Source of the DNA: Limonium bicolor
Taxonomy: Eukaryota > Streptophyta > Magnoliopsida > Caryophyllales > Plumbaginaceae
DNA: 64,000 bases
Assembly (NCBI GenBank): GCA_023374045.1
Contig: CM041779.1
Location: 296,680,167-296,744,166, forward strand
Direction of reading: 5' to 3'
The position numbers and the translations under genes were made by a program. The notes under the pieces are model-generated. The model ran no database searches, was not told the DNA's origin, and saw nothing but the letters and a program-made list of their open reading frames with translations. This document shows positions 54,151 to 64,000 of the stretch, in pieces. How positions within the stretch are numbered: the first letter of the stretch is position 1; the number at the start of each line of letters is the position of its first letter.

Positions 54151-55933
54151 TGTGAGCCTCGATTGTTAAACCCTATCCTATGTTGGACTAGATTGATTAG
54201 GATCTAACCGGGTTTTAGGTCCACTTATAACCTAAGATTAATAACTCTGTCATATAACAATAATTATTAAAACCTAAGCTAGCTCACTAGAACCTATTAT
54301 GAGTCGCCACCTAATTTTAACCTAAATCAAATTAGGAAAGGAGAGTTCGGGTTCGGGGGCTTGATATTCAACATAATTAGGGTTCAAATTACTTTCCTTA
54401 CCCTTCCTAGGTCGTTTTTCCTCTACTTGGTTTATTTACGGCTTTCTACAAAGTTGTTTTTATCTAGGTGCACGCTTCTGTTTTTTTTTTTTTTTACGTT
54501 TTTGGATAGAAAATTAAAGTGAAATTGAAAGTTACCTAAACTAGGGTTTCAGAGGCAGAATTAGGTCAAATTTTAATTACGACTGTGGCCACGGACCTAA
54601 TGTCCGAGACCACGGACCCCAGTTGAATTCAGTGATTTCAAAAACAGAACTGAAATAAAAACGCAAACTTGAAAAGTCCCGGGCCACAGACAGGGTGTCC
54701 GTGGGCCCGGACATGTATTGACAGAAACCCTAAAATTTGAAAAATATAAAATCCCGCCACCGTCTGTGGGTGTCCGTGGTCACGGACAGCCCGTCCGTGG
54801 TCCCGGACAATGAGTCTGAGGTCACGGACAGCCCACGGACAGTGGGTTTTCGATGGCTCCCGAGGGTGTTTTGAGCTCAAATTTTATGGGTGTGTAGCCT
54901 GAAAGATTTTAAACACGTTAGTAATTGAAAGAACTCAATTTGACATCAAAATTAATACGAAACTTAGCAAACAAGTAACAAGTAGCGATACAGAAGTGAA
55001 ACGAAGTTAGTTTAAGCCCAAATTTTGAGGCAAGACTGGTAATGTCGTGAGGAGTTAAAAAAGTGAAATTTCTACCTGTTTTACCTTCGGATTCACGATG
55101 ATTCTTCACACCGGGATCCGTCGAGTGCTCCGTTGATGGCAGACCCGAAAGGATTTCGAACCAAGCTTCTGGTTGTTGGTTGTTCTTGCTGTTCTTCACG
55201 TTTTGGAAGTGTTTTTGTGAGGTTTTGATGATTATTGGTGCTTTGGGGATTGGAAAACGTGTTTAGATGGTGATTTCGGGGGATTTTCGGTATGATTCAG
55301 GTGGCCGGGTGTTGGAAAACGAGAGAGAGAGAGAGAGAGAGAGGAGGCTGTGTTTTCTGACTCCCTGGGGTTCTTGAGCATATGCGATTCCCCTTTGATC
55401 AAAATATTTATCCCTTTATATAGACTTTCTTAAAGATAAAGAAAATCTTGTAAAAGTAAGATTTTTTGGCATTTTAATTAAGGGACTTCCCAAAGGAATT
55501 TTGCTGTGAAATTTTAACCACGTGTCAAGGATGGAAATTATGAATTTTCTGAAGTGGAATCGGATTTTTTAAATGTTGGAATATTTTTAAATTGAATTTC
55601 TCGTCAGATTCAGTCGGAAATTACTAGAAAATTATTGGAAATTCAAAAAATCAAAATTCCAATGCCATTATGCTTAAAATGTCATCCTCTATCATGAGTT
55701 AAAATATCAAAGCATTTCAAGCTGATATGGGCATCCTTTGGAGGAGAGAAAGCTTATAGGAGGTCTTAGGAGCCTTAAAAATTACAAAAACGCCCCTGAC
55801 AATGACGGAGCTGCTCCTCATGCCCTGGAATGCGCCGATCGAGCCGGAATCCCTCATTACTCGATTAAATGCCCCTCAAAACACCAAAACCTTGTAGACC
55901 CTAACCAGGGGGGTCAAAATTTTGGGTATAACA
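54151..55933 (-). mobile_element. 5' LTR of the Tat-like element
   Basis: Pairs with 47626-49432. It has TATA at 55414-55423, a shorter GA run (55321-55342) and the palindrome cluster at 54590-54843. Confidence 0.9.
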
Positions 55934-55938
55934 GGGAG
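55934..55938. repeat. Target-site duplication, Tat-like element, right
   Basis: gggag, against gagag at 47621-47625. Confidence 0.5.
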
Positions 55939-56071
55939 GAAAGAGAAGAGGGAAAAAGAAAGAGAGGGAGGAGAGAGAGGGTAAAGTACCTTTTCTACCT
56001 TTTTTTCTTTTCTTTTCTTTCTAGCTTATTAGTGTGAGTGGGGGCTGCTTTATTAATTAAAAACCGGCCCA

Positions 56072-56079
56072 CTATATAT
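56072..56079 (-). promoter_or_regulatory. TATA-like box in the LARD-like LTR
   Basis: Minus-strand ATATATAG about 520 bases into the LTR. The nested Tat-like element inserted about 140 bases downstream. Motif evidence only. Confidence 0.35.
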
Positions 56080-56596
56080 GTACCAGCTGGAACGTTTTTC
56101 GTCTTTTACCGAAAACGCTCGTTTATTTACCCGGTTTTAGCACTATTCACTAACTGGGCCCGTTTTCCGGAATTTTCTCGTTTCTTTAATTTTAATGTCT
56201 ATTAAGCTCCCCTTAATGTTTATTTATAGTTATTTAATGAACTATAATTTTTACGGGTTCGTTTGACCACTTAAAGTCATGTTTTCGGGATTTCTCGAAA
56301 AACGTGCGCTAAAGCTTTATTAGCGTTTTAATACATTATTTGGATCCGTTTTCTTCGGGAATTGTTCCCATATGTTATTTAGGCATTATTAAGCCTTTAA
56401 AATCCATTTAATACTCTTGTCGAGGTCGTATTCCTCTTAGGATCACCTAACGCTCAATTTAGCGTTTTTCGTTTTTTAAGCATTTTTCTTGTTTCTTTTG
56501 GTTTTATTCTTTTTACCAAAATTCATTAGGCACTAATAGGCCCTAAATATCATATTAGAGTAATTTAATCACCCTAATTAAGTTCGGGGTATTTCA

Positions 56597-56610
56597 ACCT
56601 ACCCCCCTTA
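56597..56610 (-). other. PPT of the LARD-like element
   Basis: Minus-strand taaggggggtaggt directly before TGAAATACCCC, the same arrangement as at 43333-43346. Confidence 0.78.
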
Positions 56611-59600
56611 AAGAACTTTGCCCACAAAGTTAGTGAGTCTAAGGTAGTTAGTCACCAAGGTACTCAATTCTAAGGTTATAAACTCTATATAACCCGACAA
56701 ACTCCATGTCTGACTCGATGTATACACACATCCAAACATGTCAAGCATGCATAGCAACCAAAAATATCCGTTATCCAATCTCTCAATGGGGGTCCATCCG
56801 CAGACAATTAGGCACTAAGTCCTCCCCCATATCGAGTGATCCCTCAGGTACCGGTCACGTTTGAACACTTACGCTCTCTGGTTCACGGCCGTCATGACAT
56901 TGAGCACTTACTCTTTCCGGCTCTACGGTCCTTTGGTTCTGATCAAAATCATTTGCACCTCTAGAGAATCTTCAGGCTCCAAAGTGGGTACTCTTCCCTG
57001 ACCGGACTACCCATATCCGGCGGCCCTTGGACAAATACAAAACACATGCCCACCGTTCAACCGGTCATCAAGACTTAAGGCCACAGCCATGTCGGGTGAC
57101 AGCGGTTTCAAAACTAATCATCACTTCCACCGACTCACAACCAGCTTCACCTCCATGGTTCAACCGGATACCCGTGCCTAGCCATGAAAGATCCACTAGC
57201 GCCCGTGGGAGTGGTTTCAAAACCAATCCTCATTCTCCAGTTTGAAGAAAATCATTTATACCAAATCATTTTGGAAATTCATTTTGAAAACTTCATACAA
57301 CTCCAAATTCTAATTTATGTTAGTTACAACTATTACTAGCGTTATTACTCCTGACCACTTATAGGGAGCTTCAAGAGTCATTCGACCCCGATGTGATCAG
57401 CATTGGTGTTGAACTATCCATCCACCCTACTTTGGTGTTCGGTTTCCCTTGATCGCTAGCAAACCAAGTTCCACTTCCCGCCTCAATTCACCCAATCAAA
57501 TAGTCAATCATTATTTCATTTCTATCTTCTTAATATTTCTAGTCATAATCATACAACCATACATTTACCAATTTCTAGAATCCATTTACTCATTTACTAC
57601 TCATCTCATCCACTGTTATTCAACCTATCTCCAACTTCTATACCCAAGAATTCCAAAAGTTAGTATTCCAATTAGTTCTTCTATCCTCAAATCGGTCACC
57701 AGTCAAATCAATTCCTATCCTCAAATTATTCACAAATACAACCAACTCAAATTACCTAGGGGACTCACTTCCCACTAGGTTCAACAACGGTTTCATACCG
57801 ATTTATACTCATTAATTTCCTCAAACATACTCACCTCCCAAATTATTACCAACCAGGGTTCTCATTCCCCTGGAGTTTCTCTACTCTTTTCCACTTCAAA
57901 TCTCCCAATCAATACTTCTTTCCACCTCAAGTCTCACAACTAATCAAATTTACACGATGAGTGGATACAAATGTTTGTGTAACATAGGTACCAATCATCA
58001 AAACAAATTCTTTTGCGCTATGCGCATTGTAGTTTACGCACTATCACGTAAAACATACATTTCGCGGTTTTCGCCCTACCCCCCTTAAAAAGGGATTACG
58101 CCCACGTAATCTACCATGTGTCAACATTGGATATAGGTCTAAGGCGTTTAGCCGTCATGGAGTGTTCTAACTTCCATGCGGTCTATTACACAATGTATTC
58201 TGGTGAAAGAGTCTTAACCATATTGTTGGTTAGTCCCCGCACCAAGACTTCTCATCGGAGTTTATTTAACTCTTAACCGGTTTCGGTTCCAGCCTTAGAG
58301 GCTTCAAGGTGTTGGTAATTAGCCATTTTGTTCACTAGGTATATTAGACCTTAGAATTTTGGGCCCACTACCTTCTGCTGCGTGACCCTGATAACTTGGG
58401 TTTATTCGCCCTTCTCGTTATCCTTAATGTGTTATACATCACCCTTTTTATCTTGGGAATAAGTTTTGTCAATCAAGCGTGGTATTTGTTTACCGTACGC
58501 AAACTCAATGAGTTACAGGTTTTCTACCCAGCTTTCTGGAATCAATGTACATACTGTTCGTACTCCCATGATTATTCACTGGGTTCCTCCGACTTATTGT
58601 CGGTTGAGGTTAAGTCACTACTTAGTTGTAGTGTTTCCTCTATTGCCAGTAGTTTCTGAATTATGACCTTGCATTTTCTATGCTTCGGTCCTTATGACTT
58701 CGTACGTTTCCTTCTACCTTTTACCACAATTTCCATCTTCCCACTTCCTAGCTATCCCACTCGATCCTTACTGCACAAGTGCAATACCAAAACACTCAGT
58801 CCTACAGAGTGCGGAGGCGTAAACTCCTGGGTAGTAAATCTCTTGTGAGATTGCAATAGGAATGAATATTGTTTCCTTGTTTCTCGGTTTGTCTACCATC
58901 TTTATTTATCAACTCCACATCATTGTGTGATTTATTCACATGTATTGGTCGCTTGGTGCGCACCATGTTCGTATTTATTTACGACATCGGTTTCCATGGC
59001 ATCCGCTATTACCTTAGCTTCTACTCATGTATCTCTTCCATTTATACAATGGTTCGCCATTTATACAATGGTTCGCCATTAATTTGGCTGATTACCGAAT
59101 ACGGTATTCTTTTATTCCTCTGAGCTCCTTGAGTGTTACTTACTTATACTTTCTGTTATACACATATGATATTTCTTTTTAACCGATTACTCCTTGGTAT
59201 CCAATAATTGCCATCAAAGCATATTTCACATTGCTTGGCGATAATTGTATGCTCAAGCTTCCCTACATTAGTAGTTCTAAAAGAGATACATCCTCTTGTT
59301 GGAGTGTATGTGTTCACCGCTCTCGTGGTCTCACATTAACGAGGGGTATCTTTGCTCGTAGTTTATCAAACTATTTCGTCGGTGCCGTTATTGGCAACTT
59401 CCTCCATACAGTTCACAATGGGTTTTGCAACCATTGAATTATGTGTTGCAATCGATTAATGGCATACTAGCCTCGTTGCCTAGAGCGCTGCTCATCTTAG
59501 GCTATTTCCAAGTGTTATTTCTCCTTATACCATCATATGGTTTGGAGGTATTATTGGGCTCCTTGATAGGATCAGTGCATCACGCTTTCGTCTGTTGGAT

Positions 59601-61710
59601 GCTCCCTTAAGTATTTTGATGTTGATCGGTAACATTTACAAATTTAGGGTATCCCCTGTGTAAGTGTGATCCCTTCGGTGTTCTAACCGAGTGTTCATTA
59701 TAGTTTTGGTGCTTAGATTATGATGCTTCGTTCAACTATGTTGACTTTGATACCCTTTATGGATTGCTCCTGGGTGTTGTTGATTATGCCGTTACATCCA
59801 GCTAACCTTTGAGTATGTTCTGTCTTCTCCGCATTGCGGTTCTGGATTACAAGTTATCCCGTTTAGGGTTGTATGTCTCCCGTCCTTAGGGTAGACTGTT
59901 GATGCTTTTCCTTATGTTTATAACAGGTTTGATATTACCTTTGGTGGTGAACGGTATCCACTGGTACCTTAGATGATCACTCTGGTTATTTTATCCCGTT
60001 CATCGAACGTTGATGAGTTCTTATCAGGCATTTGCCTCATTGTTTTTAGACCGGGTATCCATTCCAGCTATTTCATGCTTTTATTTCAAGTTCTTGAGAT
60101 ATATCCAATGTCTTTAGTCCATTACTAGTGCTCTCGCACTTCCTAAGTCTTAATTGTTCTCCTGGGGTGAGTTCTTGACTCCTTTAGCTTGTAAGCTCGT
60201 CTGGGTTCTTCGATCATTTGAGGTATTCCCACTGTTTCGGGTTGTGTTTACCTTATGGTCCGTAGAACGGAGTCGACTACTTCCCGTGTTTCGTACACTA
60301 CATGTATACATACGTGGGGTACCGTATTGGTACGTTACCACTTACCTAACTAACTCACAAAGGGTCTGTCAGGCCCGCAAGCTCCTTCGGAGTGCGGTCG
60401 TCCCACATCCCGTATTTGGGTACACTCGTAGTGCTCGTCACACGCCTAGGTGAAGTATTCTATTGTCAACTCCTCTTGTATCATTCTATGATACTCACCG
60501 TGATTCTTCTGGTTTGGTTTTAAAAATCTAAGGTTTTAAAAGAAAAGTTTGTGGTTTTGAAAGAAAAGGTTTATGTTTGAAATAAAATTCTAGGTTTTGA
60601 AAGAAATCTTCATGGCGTTGCCATGTTTGAGGTCTTGACCAAGTCTAGCTTCTTGCTGACTGGTATGTTCGGTTCTTAAAATTCTTAAGTTCAGTAATCC
60701 TGCCTTTGCTTCCATCGTCATGGTGGTACTTTAGTAAGTACTTGTTGGTTGTCAAAAGTCTCCCAATTTGCCTTGTTGTTGCTGCACTTGCCTTGGCAAG
60801 TGCGCGGGTATGTCGGTTTTTAGGTTAACAAACACCGGTTACGGTGTTGTTTCCATCCAAATTTGGTGTTTTTATTGGATCTTCCTTTGATCTTTTGATC
60901 TTAGTGATCAATCTCCTGAGTAGCTTCTCAGTGTTCTTGACATGATTCCGTTGATTCGGGTGCTTTCCCGCTCCTTGTGGTACTCCATGTACCCTGCTTC
61001 ATAGCTCGTTCCCACCCCTTGCGGTGGTTACCGAGGTTGATTACCCTTTAGGAGCTACCTCATAGTCCGGTGGGTGTACGGTTACTCTCATAGTTGTCTG
61101 AACTAAGTTGTTCGGGTATTACTGCCCCTTTGGCATTGTAGGTTTGGAATTATTCAACCTTGACTAATTCCTTAATCGGTTTGTATACCGTTGTTGGTAT
61201 TATCAATCATTGCAGTCCGTAGACTCTCTGTCTCGGGTTTTGTTGCTCCACTTTCCGCTTTTCTGCTCATTGTATAGCTATATTTCCCTTCTTGTTGGAT
61301 GCGCATGGTTCTCGCGACTGCGAAGCACGTCGCCCCATGGTGCCGCAAATCCCATTATCCTGCTATTAGGATTACTCAATCTTCGGCCGTTAAGTACGGT
61401 TATTGTTGCTCCAACGGGGATCATCCTTGGGATTTCCAATTCTTGGAATCTACCGAATGACTAGTTTCTTCTTTTACAATTTTGTTTACAACTGCCAGAT
61501 CGGGTTTTACCCGAGTATGAGAGGTCTTTCCATCTCTCTGACGTTCCTTCCCCAACTTATAACGGGGGTTGCGGAGGGCGGGATTGGTTATGTAGGTATC
61601 CAGATCACACTGGAAGTTCCTAACTAGCGTACCTCTCACGCTAACACTCAACCCTTAGCCATAAGTCTCTAATTCCTAACTCGGTATTTAGACCATCAGA
61701 GCGATACTTC
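56611..61710 (-). other. Interior of the LARD-like element, non-coding
   Basis: About 5.1 kb with no recognisable gag, protease, RT, RNase H or integrase on either strand; open frames stay under about 110 codons and have no family motif. It holds a second PPT-like segment (58083-58105), a local duplication of ccatttatacaatggttcg (about 59036-59078), degenerate ggttttgaaagaaa repeats (60525-60610) and a palindrome gcacttgccttggcaagtgc (60782-60801). Confidence 0.6.
58083..58105 (-). other. Second PPT-like segment inside the LARD-like element
   Basis: On the minus strand gtaatccctttttaagggg then ggtagg, about 1.5 kb upstream of the LTR-proximal PPT. The older plus-strand element has the same segment (42827-42852) about 0.5 kb before its PPT. 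Confidence 0.5.
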
Positions 61711-61718
61711 GCTCTGAT
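61695..61718. repeat. Perfect 10-bp hairpin overlapping the PBS
   Basis: atcagagcga (61695-61704) and tcgctctgat (61709-61718) flank a tact loop. The right arm covers most of the PBS, so the element carries two opposed copies of the primer-complementary sequence. Confidence 0.85.
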
Positions 61719-61722
61719 ACCA
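61711..61722 (-). other. Primer binding site, initiator tRNA-Met
   Basis: Minus-strand TGGTATCAGAGC, five bases from the LTR edge. It is the standard PBS of many plant Gypsy and Copia elements. Confidence 0.9.
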
Positions 61723-63388
61723 CTTTTTGTAACACCCCTTCCGCTAATCCAACCATTATCTCCTAACCCGTCTCAATATCAATACACAAGCAGCGGAAAT
61801 TTCCAATCCAACCGGGGGTGACACAATGTCGTTAGTCACCCACGTGACTAACAAGGCCAATCCAAACTCAAGTACAACCACAAATACAATATCGGTCTGA
61901 TGGGTCTTATACCGAGTACACTATACCAAAGATACTTCCATTACTTAATCAATCCTCAACTAATACAACCTGCAATTCCATTATATACAATACAATCTCA
62001 ATTTTGTACTATACCGAGTGTCTACCATTCCCAAGTTCATTAATGACCTTTCGGTCTTACAATTTCCACAATACAACAAATACAATCTTTAAACAGCTAC
62101 CCATGCTTAATAACAACCCGTCCTACTCTCGAACGGTGACCAGCTTCAATGTACCTAGAAAATAAAAACGATGCCCCTAGGGGCTCAGCAAAATTGCTAC
62201 ATATGACTACCGCATACCCCGCGTACTAGCGAGGGTACGCCGACTATTTGATCAAGAGCATGCGATTCATTTTATTTCATACAGCATGCATAGAACATAC
62301 ATTATATATGTACATTCACAATCAAAGTTCAACACTGAACACAAATTCTAACACACACATCAGGAGGTTAGTTTAATTTGTTATATTCTAGGCTTTGAGG
62401 GTTTCTGCCTCACTATGCCTTACTCAATTTCTCTTTGTCTTACACACTCTCTTGGGTATTCTTACTCACAATCTCAACAAGTTCTACAATACTCAATACA
62501 GTTCTCCACTCCAACTCAAAATCTCAAGCTCTCAAGTTAAACTCATTCTCAAACTCACATACTCAAATCAATACTCCATTACTCAAATACTCAAGTTCCC
62601 AATTCAATACTCAATACTCAAGGCATCTTTTAAGTCTTAGCCACGACCTCCGGGCAGGGTCATACACAAGACCCACCACCGGGCTTACAAATACAAGAGG
62701 AGCTATGCATTTACCTTCCCAAGTTCACAAATGTCCAGTTCTCTACCGGACTACTCAAATTCCCAAAACTCCTCTCTCGGAGTCATTTCACGATCTCATG
62801 GATTAGCCTAGAGGTTTCCCTCTCGATAACATCTATTGGCTTAGGGAATTCCTCAAAGTCTAGTATTCTAAGATTTAAGGTTTTACCCAACTTATCGAAT
62901 ACTCTCATGTTCGTGACATTGTTTATTTTAGTCGGTTCCTCTCATTGGGTTCGACTATCTTTCTAAGGGGTTTGGTGATCCCTTACCATTCTTTACTTTA
63001 CTCAAGGTTCATTGTTTGAACAATTATCAAGTCCTCTAGTAGAGGTTACTCATATACTTCCACTATTAATTATTGTGTGGATTAAATCAATTTGGTTCTC
63101 TATCCATTACCGGGAGTTTACTACTCCCGTATACTTTCTCACGTTTTAGTGAGTTCAGTGGTTTATGTTATTGTGTATTGGTTCGATAGTTGTAGTGCGG
63201 TTCCACATTTTTATTAGTTCGCAACTTGAATCTTTCTACGAGTCTCTACTCAACCAAGACTTAACTATGAGTCGCACTACCACACACAATCACAATCAAG
63301 CAATTCATTTACAAACACTCGTTTCATGAATTATACAAACTTTAATCTCAAAATACCATTCAGCCACAAACAATACATTACAAGCCCA

Positions 63389-63393
63389 AAAGG
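63389..63393. repeat. Probable target-site half of the Copia insertion
   Basis: aaagg ends the LARD LTR match. The empty site in the other LTR reads cccaaaagggtacaaac. The second duplication copy would lie beyond the window. Confidence 0.5.
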
Positions 63394-63699
63394 TAATAGA
63401 ATTTAGTGTTTCTGTTTGTGTATAGAGTAAAGACATTTGTAGAGAAACGTATGTAAGCCTTGCTTCTTTTATTATTTCCAATATATGTAAACTGAGATAC
63501 AAACCTACGTACTTATACTAGGTTTAATGAAACTGTTTTCCTAGATTCTTGATTAAGATAGAATCGTTATCTTTATCTTCCTAAAAGCAAACTATATTAA
63601 TAATGAAATAAGGATAAAGAATGCTAACGAGCCAAGCCCAACAAGCTGTATAGACCAAGCCCAAAATACTAAGCTAAACCCAACTTTATAACTCCAATA
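63394..63699 (-). mobile_element. 3' LTR of a Copia element (306 bp)
   Basis: On the minus strand it runs TATTGGAGTTATAAAG ... CTAAATTCTATTA, bounded by a PPT on one side and the end of LARD homology on the other. The ends are not the usual TG..CA. It contains the tail of a transcript leader with several ATs but no gene. Confidence 0.65.
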
Positions 63700-63709
63700 C
63701 CCCCCCGCA
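63700..63709 (-). other. PPT of the terminal Copia element
   Basis: Minus-strand ttgcggggggg run directly before the LTR. Confidence 0.65.
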
Positions 63710-63744
63710 AGCCGCGGGGAAAAACATTCGCCAAGGCTTGTCTC

Positions 63745-64000
63745 TTAAGTATCACGCATTCCCATGCGTTGTAGTTGTTCTTTGTATCTGGTACCAGGCA
63801 GAATCTTCGTTAGCATGTCCGCCAACTGGGTTGAAGTATGTGTGTAGATGACATCAACAAGCCCTTGTTGAATTTTCTCACGTACAAAATGACAATCTAT
63901 CTCAATGTGCTTGGTACGCTCATGAAACACCGGGTTTCGTGCAATATGAATGGCAGACTGGTTATCACACTTAACCGGTATAGGGAAATATCTTGTACAC
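63745..64000 (-). CDS. Copia RNase H C-terminus, cut by window end
   Basis: Open from the window edge to a stop near 63745. Reads [47 protein letters not shown] and LQRMGMRD, the classic end of Copia RNase H. It differs from the two Sirevirus-type copies (LADMLTK against LADIFTK, and no third ORF before the PPT), so it is another Copia lineage. This part shows no break. Confidence 0.9.
   Translation of the reverse strand, partial: CTRYFPIPVKCDNQSAIHIARNPVFHERTKHIEIDCHFVREKIQQGLVDVIYTHTSTQLADMLTKILPGTRYKEQLQRMGMRDT

Larger units (their letters stand above)
47626..55933 (-). mobile_element. Non-coding Tat-like Gypsy element, 8.3 kb
   Basis: LTRs of 1807 bp (47626-49432) and 1783 bp (54151-55933) begin TGTTATACCCAAAATTTTGACC on the minus strand. 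The PBS TGGCGACTCTGCTGGGA (54131-54147) is the Tat/Ogre kind, and a PPT (49433-49447) precedes the 3' LTR. The 4.7-kb interior has several tandem arrays and no recognisable gag or pol, so it would need proteins in trans. Confidence 0.88.
44466..56596 (-). mobile_element. 3' LTR of the LARD-like element, split by a Tat-like insertion
   Basis: Without the insertion at 47626-55933 it is about 3.8 kb. It begins TGAAATACCCCGAACTTAA on the minus strand at 56596 and ends at 44466. It carries hairpins at 45927-46117. Compared with the other LTR it lacks about 648 bp between 45183 and 45192 (present as 62453-63100). Confidence 0.82.
44466..64000 (-). mobile_element. LARD-like (non-coding) Gypsy element, minus strand, incomplete
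   Basis: LTR copies start TGTAACACCCCT-CCGCTAATCC at 44466 and 61728 on the plus strand. A PPT (56597-56610) and an initiator-Met PBS (61711-61722) show minus-strand orientation: 3' LTR 44466-56596 (holding a nested element), interior 56597-61727, 5' LTR from 61728 past the window end. No gag or pol domain is recognisable in the 5.1-kb interior. This is the layout of large retrotransposon derivatives, which depend on proteins made by other elements. Confidence 0.8.
61728..64000 (-). mobile_element. 5' LTR of the LARD-like element, interrupted and incomplete
   Basis: 61728-62452 and 63101-63393 match 44466-45190 and 45191-45480 closely. 62453-63100 has no counterpart in the other LTR. After 63393 a Copia element interrupts it; the intact site is visible in the other LTR at 45472-45490. 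Confidence 0.85.

Noticed and set aside
60782..60801. Perfect palindrome gcacttgccttggcaagtgc as a terminator or regulatory site
   Set aside because: A single isolated palindrome in a plant nuclear repeat; no transcript context and no T-run that would give it a function.
56611..61710. Hidden gag-pol in the LARD-like interior
   Set aside because: Searched by eye for protease, RT (YxDD), RNase H and integrase motifs on both strands without success; a profile search could still reveal decayed traces.

Overview
This is a nuclear plant DNA window made almost entirely of transposable elements. Evidence for a plant: Tat/Ogre-, Athila- and chromovirus-type Gypsy LTR elements, Sirevirus-type Copia elements, a CACTA transposon with a Ulp1-like protease, and a plant LINE with an RRM/DUF4283-like ORF1. 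I see no host gene, no tRNA or rRNA gene and no CRISPR array. The species cannot be read from the sequence; the density and depth of nesting fit a large, repeat-rich genome. One 500-base N gap (8750-9249) splits the left part.

Layout. 1-5778: the 3' end of a Tat/Ogre-like element (two tandem arrays, polypurine tract, a LTR of about 4.9 kb, then a primer-binding-site remnant). 6028-8749: 3' half of a broken Copia element (reverse transcriptase, RNase H, an extra third ORF) running into the gap. 9574-27651: a LINE on the minus strand with a 15-bp target duplication, split by a CACTA element (9803-15547) and a 9.3-kb Sirevirus-like Copia element (16675-26021). 29804-42434: an Athila-like Gypsy element on the minus strand with perfect 5-bp target duplications and a pol frame nearly intact. 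43333-44465: PPT and LTR of an older plus-strand Gypsy element that probably hosted the LINE and the Athila. 44466 to the window end: a large non-coding (LARD-like) Gypsy element on the minus strand; its 3' LTR is split by a non-coding Tat-like element (47626-55933), and its 5' LTR by a Copia element whose 3' end enters at 63394.

How the parts relate. The coding capacity is retroelement gag, pol and a third ORF; nearly all is broken by frameshifts or stops. The most notable signals: (1) the same third ORF (basic or disordered N-terminus, a domain like the plant family catalogued as putative plant transposon protein, and in the two complete copies a C-terminal coiled coil) lies downstream of pol in two Copia elements and one Athila-like Gypsy element; (2) a repeated hairpin module with arms GGTCCGGGACTT / AAGTCCCGGACC occurs in the Athila LTRs, upstream of the Athila third ORF, and in the LTR of the unrelated LARD-like element; (3) two Tat-type elements share a CTTATGACGAGCCT-like core in their 3' tandem arrays; (4) a degenerate repeat around GCAACC.AACTGGCGAAC is shared by the Ogre-like LTR, the CACTA 5' region and a flank. 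All family names come from motif recognition by eye; no database search was run.
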